The notes under the pieces: generated by a model
What the model saw: the letters and a program-made list of their open reading frames with translations, nothing else
Databases searched by the model: none
What the model was told of the DNA's origin: nothing
DNA from: DASPJR01 sp035628505
Lineage (GTDB): Bacteria > Planctomycetota > SZUA-567 > H5-PLA8
Length of the DNA: 6,765 nucleotides
NCBI GenBank assembly: GCA_035628505.1
Contig: DASPJR010000004.1
Location: 1-6,765, forward strand
Direction: 5' to 3'
Part shown: positions 1 to 5,833 of the stretch, one piece after another
How positions within the stretch are numbered: the first letter of the stretch is position 1
Layout of the letters: each line of letters opens with the position of its first letter
Made by a program: the position numbers and the translations under genes

Positions 1-501
1 CCTGTTTTCCTTGGCTTAGAGGGGGCTGCTTCAATACGCAATTTCAACAAGCCGCCAAGCGAACGCGACTATTTCTGCATGAACCACATGCACTGCAACA
101 TCAGTGCATTTTTGAATGCGCCGTGGTGCGCACGCGCAGAGGTGATTTCACAGAAGCGCGAGGCCGAATTTCCTTCACTATGGCCCGCAGAACTCTGTTC
201 GCGTCTGCTTCGCGCGGGAAAACAGATTATTTATTCACCATTTATGGTTCAGAAACTACCGGCGGCGACGCCTCCCTCCGAGGATGAACTCCTGCGCTTC
301 GTTCGCGAGCATCACGAACTCATGCGGGATGATCCGTACTACACGCCGTTCGGTTCGCTGAAGGCCGAGTCGCTCTACAGCATCGCTGAGCCAGCGGAGC
401 GCGCGGCGGTGCTTAATCCGCTCTTCGAAAAGGCCGGCGTGCCGCTGATGCGCTCGGATAAATACGAGATTGCGCGCTACAAGCGGCGGGAGAAAGCATG
501 A
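1..501 (+). CDS. GT2-type glycosyltransferase, C-terminal 166 aa (5' end outside window)
   Basis: The frame is open from base 1 to the TGA at 499-501, so the first visible ATG (base 79) is almost certainly internal and the gene begins upstream. The visible 166 residues match the last part of the second GT-A domain in tandem family-2 glycosyltransferases of O-antigen/exopolysaccharide clusters. ISAFLNAPWC (34-43) corresponds to the 'vSAVTgaCllvRR' strand, ELCSRLLRAG (64-73) to 'DvDLClRLReaG', and IIYSPF (76-81) to 'vvYtPya'. DDPYYTP (110-116) matches the usual 'DPYYNP' tail. Such enzymes transfer a sugar from a nucleotide donor to a growing surface glycan at the cytoplasmic face of the membrane. 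An oddity is that the acidic pair of 'DvDLC' reads P-A-E-L-C (62-66), and the histidine normally following 'YtP' is absent, so this half may be non-catalytic. The next gene overlaps its stop and is a probable relative. The family call is fairly secure; donor and acceptor are unknown. Confidence 0.72.
   Translation, partial: PVFLGLEGAASIRNFNKPPSERDYFCMNHMHCNISAFLNAPWCARAEVISQKREAEFPSLWPAELCSRLLRAGKQIIYSPFMVQKLPAATPPSEDELLRFVREHHELMRDDPYYTPFGSLKAESLYSIAEPAERAAVLNPLFEKAGVPLMRSDKYEIARYKRREKA
488..492 (+). promoter_or_regulatory. Ribosome binding site for the 627-aa glycosyltransferase
   Basis: GGGAG lies five bases before the ATG at 498, inside the last codons of the upstream gene. It is a good Shine-Dalgarno match at normal spacing. 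It supports ATG 498 as the start, and with the ATGA overlap it suggests coupled translation of the two glycosyltransferases. Confidence 0.6.
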
Positions 502-2381
502 GCCGTCGCCGCGAGACGCTGGGCGAGAAATGGAAGCGCCGCCTCAAGCAGCCGCTCTCGTCGCAAAAACTGGTCGGCTATGTTCGCACGAAGCTCGGAC
601 TCGTTCCGCCGTCAGAAGTGCCGCCGCCCACTGAAGAGGAACTCAGCTGCCTTTATCCGGAGCCCTATCACGAATGGATTCAGGCACGCATTCGCCTTCG
701 CAAGCCGGAATACCCAGCGAAGTCTGATGCGAAACTTTTTTCGATCATCACGCCCGTTTACGACACGCCCGCGAAGTACCTGAAGGAGATGGGCGCGAGC
801 GTCTTTGCGCAGGATTTTCCGTTTGAATGGGTCATCTGCGACAACGGTTCGACGAATCCTGACACGCTGAAACTGCTCAAGAAATTCGCAAAAGATGCGC
901 GCGTGAAGCTCGTGCGCCTCCATGAAAATAAAGGCATTATGGGCGGCACGCGCGCGGCGTTCGATGCGGCGAGCGGACGCTACGTTCTGCCTGTCGATTC
1001 AGACGACACGCTCTATTCAGATGCGCTGCGCGTTATGGCCAGCTCCCTTGAGCGCTCCGGTTGGCCGGCGCTGGCATACAGCGACGAAGACAAGATTCAC
1101 GACACGTCCGTGCCGTGCTGGCCTTTCTTCAAGCCCGACTGGGATCCGGCATTGTTCTGGAATTGCTGCTACGTGGCTCATCTGTGCGCAATCGACCGCG
1201 CGATCGCCGCGCGCTGCGAAGCGTACACAGATGACAGGGCGCGCGGCTGCCACGACTGGGACACCTTCACGCGCCTGATCCGTGCCGGGCACACGCCGCT
1301 GCATGTTCCGGAGGTGCTCTATAGCTGGCGCATTCATCCGGGATCGTCTGCGTCCTTTGCTGACCGCGCGAAGTCTTACACGATTGAATGCCAGGAGCAT
1401 GTGCTCACGAATCATTTGAAGGCGACGACGCCTCCGGGGCTGTTTCAGCTGCGGACGAATCCGCTTTTCGGGCATGAAGGCATGTGGCACGCAGCGCGGC
1501 AACACGTGGATGCGCGTCCACTCCACGCGTTTGTCCTCGCCGGCGGCAATAACGAACAGCTAGAGCGCTGTTTGACATCCCTGCAACGCAACGACTCATA
1601 TCCGGCGCTCACGATTAAGGTGGTGACGCCGGACGAAAGCGGCGCCGGGTTTGCCGTTTACCTGCGCGACGCACTCGAAGGCATTGACAAGAATGCCATG
1701 GTGGCGGTAATCGCCGATTGCTCTACAGCCGCAAGCACGGGCTGGGCGTGGGAAGCGTGCGGCGTCTTTGATCTGCATTCCGACGCGGTAGCTGCGTGCG
1801 GACGAATTCTGGATGCAAATGGCAAAGTCGTCAGCGCCGGAAATTACTTCGGCTTCGGAGGCCTGGCCGGATCGCCTGACGCCGGTCGCGACGCGAGCGA
1901 TTCCGGCTATAGCGGCTACGTGTTCTGCACGCGAACGGTTTCTGCGCTGTCGCCGGAGCTCTATTTTTTTCGCGCCGGCTTTGTATTGCGCGTGCTGAAA
2001 GCATTCCCGGAAGCGATGCTGCGCCGGCTTTCACGCAATTCACTCCCTTTATGGCTCGCGGCGGAAGCAAGCGATGGGAAGCAGCGTGTCGTGTATTCAC
2101 CTCACGTTTTTTTCACGCGTACGGCAGAGTGCGTTGCTGCACCGATCAGCGACGCCGAAAAGCGCGCATTTACCGAGCGCTATGGCACACTGCTGGTTCA
2201 CGAGCGCTACTATCCACGGTTTTTCGGACTCAAGCCCGGGCGCGGCTATTCGCTCGAGATGCCGTATGCACGCGCTGAGATTCTGAACGCGGCGCTTTTC
2301 ACGAATGATGACGCCGGCGCAAAGAAAGTGGACCTGCTGCGCTATGCCGAAGTACCGTTCTCATCGGTACAAATCAGCTGA
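498..2381 (+). CDS. Tandem GT2 glycosyltransferase with a degenerate second domain
   Basis: This 627-aa protein probably adds sugars to a cell-surface polysaccharide from nucleotide-sugar donors at the inner face of the membrane. A basic leader (1-33) precedes a clear GT-A family-2 domain (about 80-285). That domain shows FSIITPVYDTP (81-91), the nucleotide-site strand CDNGSTN (114-120), the metal-binding DxD motif in VDSDD (166-170) and HDWD (252-255), the likely catalytic-base region. A second GT-like segment (about 341-545) starts LHAFVLAGGNNEQLERCL and continues with GRILDANGKVVSAG (435-448), which matches the second domain of tandem GT2 proteins ('GarLlypdGrvqhAG'). There the DxD position reads ADC (406-408), and the 'DvDLClR' helix is replaced by SLPLWLAAEAS (515-525). 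Only the first domain is therefore likely to be catalytic. The start is supported by GGGAG five bases upstream. The gene overlaps the preceding glycosyltransferase by four bases and shares its C-terminal layout, suggesting an old duplication. Sugar specificity cannot be read from the sequence. Confidence 0.85.
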   Translation: MSRRRETLGEKWKRRLKQPLSSQKLVGYVRTKLGLVPPSEVPPPTEEELSCLYPEPYHEWIQARIRLRKPEYPAKSDAKLFSIITPVYDTPAKYLKEMGASVFAQDFPFEWVICDNGSTNPDTLKLLKKFAKDARVKLVRLHENKGIMGGTRAAFDAASGRYVLPVDSDDTLYSDALRVMASSLERSGWPALAYSDEDKIHDTSVPCWPFFKPDWDPALFWNCCYVAHLCAIDRAIAARCEAYTDDRARGCHDWDTFTRLIRAGHTPLHVPEVLYSWRIHPGSSASFADRAKSYTIECQEHVLTNHLKATTPPGLFQLRTNPLFGHEGMWHAARQHVDARPLHAFVLAGGNNEQLERCLTSLQRNDSYPALTIKVVTPDESGAGFAVYLRDALEGIDKNAMVAVIADCSTAASTGWAWEACGVFDLHSDAVAACGRILDANGKVVSAGNYFGFGGLAGSPDAGRDASDSGYSGYVFCTRTVSALSPELYFFRAGFVLRVLKAFPEAMLRRLSRNSLPLWLAAEASDGKQRVVYSPHVFFTRTAECVAAPISDAEKRAFTERYGTLLVHERYYPRFFGLKPGRGYSLEMPYARAEILNAALFTNDDAGAKKVDLLRYAEVPFSSVQIS

Positions 2382-2426
2382 GTATTTTTCCAGAGCTGCG
2401 GATGCCATAAGCAGGGTTTTCTGCAC

Positions 2427-2454
2427 GGGACACAATCAGACTCGGCCTTAAAAT
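2427..2454 (+). promoter_or_regulatory. Possible sigma70-type promoter giving a leaderless kinase mRNA
   Basis: GGGACA (2427-2432, four of six bases of TTGACA) and TAAAAT (2449-2454, five of six of TATAAT) are 16 bases apart in the 80-base gap before the kinase gene. A start site about seven bases past the -10 would fall at 2461-2462, on the A of the ATG. No Shine-Dalgarno sequence is visible before that ATG (ATCCAAGTC precedes it), which fits a leaderless message. The match is short and could be chance in this AT-richer patch. Confidence 0.33.
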
Positions 2455-2461
2455 CCAAGTC

Positions 2462-4882
2462 ATGGGCATTGCGTGTCCGAAATGTTCGACTCAAGTGCCG
2501 GCGGCTGTTGCGGCAGGCGAGTCGTCTGATCTTCCCGCACGCATCACCTGCACGCATTGCGGCATTGAATTTTCACCTTTCGCCAGAAAATCAGAGCCGG
2601 ATTCGCCAACACTCGAGTTACTTTCACCCACGGCCGCGGCAGCTGAACTTAAGAAACACAAAAAGGCGCCTTCAGAGCGGCGCAGCATTCGCAATACGCC
2701 TTCAAAGATTGGCGCCTATGAAATCCTCAGCGAAATCAACCGCGGCGGCATGGGCATCGTTTACAAAGCCGTTGATCCGCAGCTGCGGCGGCACGTCGCC
2801 ATCAAGGTTCTCCTCGCCGGCGAGGGCGCAAAAGACGAAGACATCAAACGCTTTCAACGCGAAGCCCAGGCCACGGCGCGTCTGCTGCATCCCAATATCG
2901 TTCCCATCTATGCCGTTGGCGAGCACGACCAGATGCCCTACCTGGTCATGGATTTCGTCGAGGGCAAGACGGCCAAGCAGCTCAAAGAAGAAGGGCTGAT
3001 GACACCGCGGTTGGCGCTCTCCATCATTGAGGGTGTTGCCGAGGCGCTGCATCACGCTCATCTTCAGGGCGTCATTCACCGCGACGTAAAGCCGGCCAAT
3101 ATCATGCTCGACAAGTCAGGCCGCGCGCAGCTGATGGATTTCGGTCTTGCGCGCCGGGTCGATGAAGATCTCGAAGTCACGCAGTCGGGCACCACCATGG
3201 GAACGCCCTCGTACATGGCTCCCGAGCAGGCCGAAGGCAAACTTGATGAAGTAGACGGGCAGAGCGACGTGTATTCCGCTGGCGCCTGCCTTTATGAGCT
3301 GCTCACCGGAAAGCCGCCCTTTGAAGCCAATACGATCATGGCGACTCTGCGGAAAGTACTCGAAGACAATCCCATCCCGCCGCGCAGGCTCAACCCCAAG
3401 ATTCACCGCGACGTCGAAACGATCTGCCTGAAGTGTCTCGAAAAGGAGAAACGCAATCGGTATGCGTCAGGCAAGCAGCTGGCCGACGACATCCGCCGCT
3501 TCAACGCGGGCGAAGCCATCATGGCCAAGCCGCTGGGTTTCTTCGCCGCGCGCTTCCGTGCTGCGCGGCAGCACTGGGAGATTTCTCTCGCGCTGCTGAT
3601 CATGGTAGTCTCGAGCGTCGCGGCACTGGCGTATTCGTACCATGAAGCGCGCTCAACGGCCGAACGTCAGGTCATTGAACGCCGCACGGCTCTCGATAAC
3701 TCCTTACGCAAAGCGCAAGGCCTGCTTGAAAATGCAAAGGATGGGCTGTCTAAGCTCAGCGGTTCGCCGGTTGAGTTTGAGAAGAATGCCTCTCAGGCCC
3801 GCGCGCTGATCAGCGAAGCGTCAATGGCGTTCAAGCACATGGAGTCGCTGGCGCCAGAGAGTCCCGAACCGCGCGCGGCGTTGGAAACATTGAAAAAGCT
3901 GGATACTGAAGTGGAGGTCCGGCGCTTCATCTACAAGGCGCGAGCGTTCCTGTATCCTGCTCAGGCGCGGCCGGAAGATCCGCCTGTTTCCCCAAATTAC
4001 GCCGGCGCGGAATTCGCGGCACAAGAGGCGCTCGACCGCGATCCGCAGAATGCCGAAGCGCGAAAACTGCTGCGCCTGGCGACCGGAATCCGCGCGGTGC
4101 AGATCGATGTTGCCGGAGACGCCGCAAACGTCTTCGCCAAACGCATCCAGGACGGCTTCGGACGCACGCTCGTCAATGAAGCGTCGAAAGACCTGGGTCC
4201 GACGCCGGTTCGCGGGAAGGAACTTGAGCCCGGATTTTACATCATCAGCTTTCAGCGGCAGGGGCAAGGAGTACAACAGGCGACGCTTTCGGTCGGGCGC
4301 GAATCGAAGGAAGAAGATCTGGAGCTGCGGATCTCCATCAACTCACCGGATGAAAACATGGTCCGCATTGCCGAAGGCAGCGTGCCGATTCCGCAGCAGG
4401 GAGTTGTGAAAGTCCCCGCCTTTTCAATAGACCGCTTTGAATATCCAAATAAAGCGGGAGCGATTCCCATGACCGGCATTGCCACGCTGATGGATGCAGG
4501 CGAAGTTTGCGCCCAGCAGGGCAAGCGTGTTTGCACGTCGGCGCAGTGGCTGCGCGCCTGCATGGGCGATGATGAACGCCGCTATCCCTATGGCAAAGTC
4601 TACAGCCGTACTTGTGCGACAGGGATGGATGCTGACGTCCAGAAGCGCGCGGCGATGAGCGGGCAGTTCAGCAAGTGCCGCACGCCCGAGGGCATTTACG
4701 ACATGTCGGGCAACGTCGCCGAATGGACCGACGGCAGCGGCACGCAGGAAGAGATCGTTTTTGGCGGAGACTGGACGAGCCCGGCGCGTTACGCCGACCT
4801 GACTGTGAGCTGCCGCGCACGCTCACTGCCTGAAGAAGTCGCCAAAGATCACCTGGGATTCCGCTGCTGCAAAAACCGCTGA
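2462..4882 (+). CDS. Transmembrane Ser/Thr protein kinase with N-terminal zinc ribbon and C-terminal FGE-like sensor domain
   Basis: This 806-aa protein looks like a receptor kinase that phosphorylates cytoplasmic Ser/Thr targets in response to an envelope signal. A zinc ribbon comes first (C5-x2-C8 and C30-x2-C33). The kinase domain (about 86-350) keeps the catalytic set: glycine loop NRGGMGIV (93-100, first glycine replaced by N93), VAIK lysine K115, helix-C E134, HRDVKPAN (D208, N213), DFG (226-228), TPSYMAPE (248-255) and D269. One membrane span lies at about 374-393. Beyond it, presumably outside the cytoplasm, are a helical segment (395-480), a TPR-like pair (513-540), a PEGA-like beta domain (about 545-625, LGPTPV and LEPGFYII) and an FGE/sulfatase-modifying-factor-like domain (about 630-806: GKRVCTSAQW, YPYG, DMSGNVAEW, FGGDW, LGFRCC). 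The FGE-like part contains eight cysteines but appears to lack the catalytic copper pair, so it is probably a ligand-binding module. The start is supported by the zinc ribbon beginning at residue 5. Its substrate is unknown. The kinase call is secure. Confidence 0.93.
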   Translation: MGIACPKCSTQVPAAVAAGESSDLPARITCTHCGIEFSPFARKSEPDSPTLELLSPTAAAAELKKHKKAPSERRSIRNTPSKIGAYEILSEINRGGMGIVYKAVDPQLRRHVAIKVLLAGEGAKDEDIKRFQREAQATARLLHPNIVPIYAVGEHDQMPYLVMDFVEGKTAKQLKEEGLMTPRLALSIIEGVAEALHHAHLQGVIHRDVKPANIMLDKSGRAQLMDFGLARRVDEDLEVTQSGTTMGTPSYMAPEQAEGKLDEVDGQSDVYSAGACLYELLTGKPPFEANTIMATLRKVLEDNPIPPRRLNPKIHRDVETICLKCLEKEKRNRYASGKQLADDIRRFNAGEAIMAKPLGFFAARFRAARQHWEISLALLIMVVSSVAALAYSYHEARSTAERQVIERRTALDNSLRKAQGLLENAKDGLSKLSGSPVEFEKNASQARALISEASMAFKHMESLAPESPEPRAALETLKKLDTEVEVRRFIYKARAFLYPAQARPEDPPVSPNYAGAEFAAQEALDRDPQNAEARKLLRLATGIRAVQIDVAGDAANVFAKRIQDGFGRTLVNEASKDLGPTPVRGKELEPGFYIISFQRQGQGVQQATLSVGRESKEEDLELRISINSPDENMVRIAEGSVPIPQQGVVKVPAFSIDRFEYPNKAGAIPMTGIATLMDAGEVCAQQGKRVCTSAQWLRACMGDDERRYPYGKVYSRTCATGMDADVQKRAAMSGQFSKCRTPEGIYDMSGNVAEWTDGSGTQEEIVFGGDWTSPARYADLTVSCRARSLPEEVAKDHLGFRCCKNR

Positions 4883-4894
4883 GCTCACGCGCGG
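4871..4894 (-). terminator. Weak candidate intrinsic terminator for the minus-strand unit
   Basis: Read on the minus strand, CCGC (4894-4891) and GCGG (4879-4876) can pair around an 11-base loop, followed directly by five T (4875-4871). The stem is only four G:C pairs and the T run is short. The loop contains the stop codon of the unknown gene, and the element sits within the last codons of the convergent kinase gene. It is the only terminator-like structure I can see at this junction. Confidence 0.25.
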
Positions 4895-5766
4895 ACCCGC
4901 TGCGGCGCACGCGTCAAGATCGGCGGCGGAGCGGCATCGGCTTCCGTGATTCCGTTTATATCGTGCAGTTCGTTAATTGTTTCCTCCGTCGTCTGAACAC
5001 TGGAGGCGACATAATCCACTTCTCTCGAAAGCGCAGCTGGGTCCTGGCGGTTGACAGCCTGCTCGGTGAGAGCCGTCAGCTTCGCGGCGATACGGTCCAG
5101 TTCGAGCTCGACAAACTCGACGTTCTGCTTCGCACGCGTGTAGTTTTCCATGCGCGAGGTTGCGGTGGCGAGAGTGTCCTGCAGGCTGCGGCGCTTTTTT
5201 TCGGTGATCTCGTCGGCTCCTTCGGGCGGCAACGCATTCAGCTTTTCACGTACGGCATCCTGCTGCTTCTTCATCTCCGCTTCGTCAGCCTGCTTGAAGA
5301 ATTTCTGCAGCGTGCTGCGAGTGTGCAGGAGTTTGAGATAGACCCAGAGCAGCTTATTTACGCCATTTAGCTGCGCTTCGGCCATCTCCTGAATTCCCTT
5401 GCTCGGCACATCCATGGCGGCGCGCATCGATTCCCGCATTGCTTCGCAGCGCGTGCGAAGTTCATTGAAGCGCGCCTGGGAAGGCTGATCGAGTCCATAG
5501 AAGATCTGGTTGAAGCGGCGGCGCATGTTCTCGTCGGCTTCAGCGGCGTTTGCGGCATCGAATTCAGCATTGACCGATTGCTGCAGCCGGTTGGTTGAAG
5601 CGAGGATCGTAGCGAGGGCAAGGTCTGCGCCGGCAAGCGCCGCGAATCCGATTTCGGGCGAGGGAGAGAAGTAGGCGGCAACGCCGCCGCTGACCAGCAG
5701 AAGCATGTTCCAGCGATTGAGCAGCGCAGCCTTCAGATAACTTCCGAATCCAGGTCGTTCAGCCAT
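4885..5766 (-). CDS. Unknown protein: N-terminal membrane hairpin plus long coiled-coil-like body
   Basis: I do not recognise a family for this 293-aa protein. After a short polar start, two hydrophobic stretches (about 20-35, NMLLLVSGGVAAYF region, and 39-56, IGFAALAGADLALATILA) could form a membrane hairpin separated by SPSPE. The rest (about 58-275) is almost free of glycine and proline, rich in A, E, K, Q, R and L, and looks helical with coiled-coil character; only LPPEG (about 179-183) breaks it. A proline-rich tail (APPPILTRAPQRVRA) ends the protein. Both the N- and C-termini would lie on the same side of the membrane, probably the cytoplasm. I chose ATG 5766, which has GAG five bases upstream; an in-frame GTG at 5772 adds two residues but has no visible ribosome site. 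The gene follows lpxD on the same strand after 67 bases and may be co-transcribed. Its role could be structural or scaffolding, but nothing in the sequence proves this. Confidence 0.8.
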   Translation of the reverse strand: MAERPGFGSYLKAALLNRWNMLLLVSGGVAAYFSPSPEIGFAALAGADLALATILASTNRLQQSVNAEFDAANAAEADENMRRRFNQIFYGLDQPSQARFNELRTRCEAMRESMRAAMDVPSKGIQEMAEAQLNGVNKLLWVYLKLLHTRSTLQKFFKQADEAEMKKQQDAVREKLNALPPEGADEITEKKRRSLQDTLATATSRMENYTRAKQNVEFVELELDRIAAKLTALTEQAVNRQDPAALSREVDYVASSVQTTEETINELHDINGITEADAAPPPILTRAPQRVRA

Positions 5767-5809
5767 AATCACTCAGTTTGCATCAGCGAGCGGCGGGGAG
5801 GAACTGCAT

Positions 5810-5815
5810 TTTATA
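5810..5815 (-). promoter_or_regulatory. Possible -10 element upstream of the unknown membrane protein gene
   Basis: On the minus strand an AT-rich patch contains TATAAA (five of six bases of TATAAT), which would place a start site near 5803 and leave a leader of about 37 bases before ATG 5766. No convincing -35 box is found at 16-18 bases upstream; the best is CTGAGC with three matches. It could be an internal promoter separating this gene from lpxD, or simply the AT-rich spacer. Confidence 0.2.
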
Positions 5816-5833
5816 TTTTTCGGCGAACAGCGC

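Noticed and set aside
79..501. A separate 140-aa gene starting at ATG 79
   Set aside because: The same frame is open back to base 1, and residues before this ATG fit the glycosyltransferase fold, so the ATG is internal to a larger gene.
1017..1526. A 169-codon open frame on the minus strand inside the second glycosyltransferase gene
   Set aside because: It lies wholly opposite a well-supported gene, is unusually rich in R, A and H as expected of antisense reading in GC-rich DNA, and has no recognisable motif.
2411..2424. Hairpin GCAG-GGTTTT-CTGC after the second glycosyltransferase as a terminator
   Set aside because: The stem is four pairs with no T run after it; too weak to call.
3821..4276. 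A 151-codon minus-strand open frame opposite the kinase gene
   Set aside because: It is an antisense shadow of the kinase's helical and PEGA-like region, with no domain and no ribosome site noticed.
4891..4900. GCGG-AC-CCGC inverted repeat as a plus-strand terminator for the kinase
   Set aside because: A two-base loop is sterically poor and no T run follows.
4963..5370. A 135-codon plus-strand open frame opposite the unknown coiled-coil gene
   Set aside because: Its hydrophobic, arginine-containing composition is what results from reading opposite a helix-coding gene; the minus-strand frame is longer, has sensible protein architecture and sits behind lpxD.
5775..5809. Very short open frames (ATG 5809 and a TGATG overlap) before the unknown gene as a regulatory leader peptide
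   Set aside because: They are eight codons or fewer, have no distinctive codon run, and are expected by chance.
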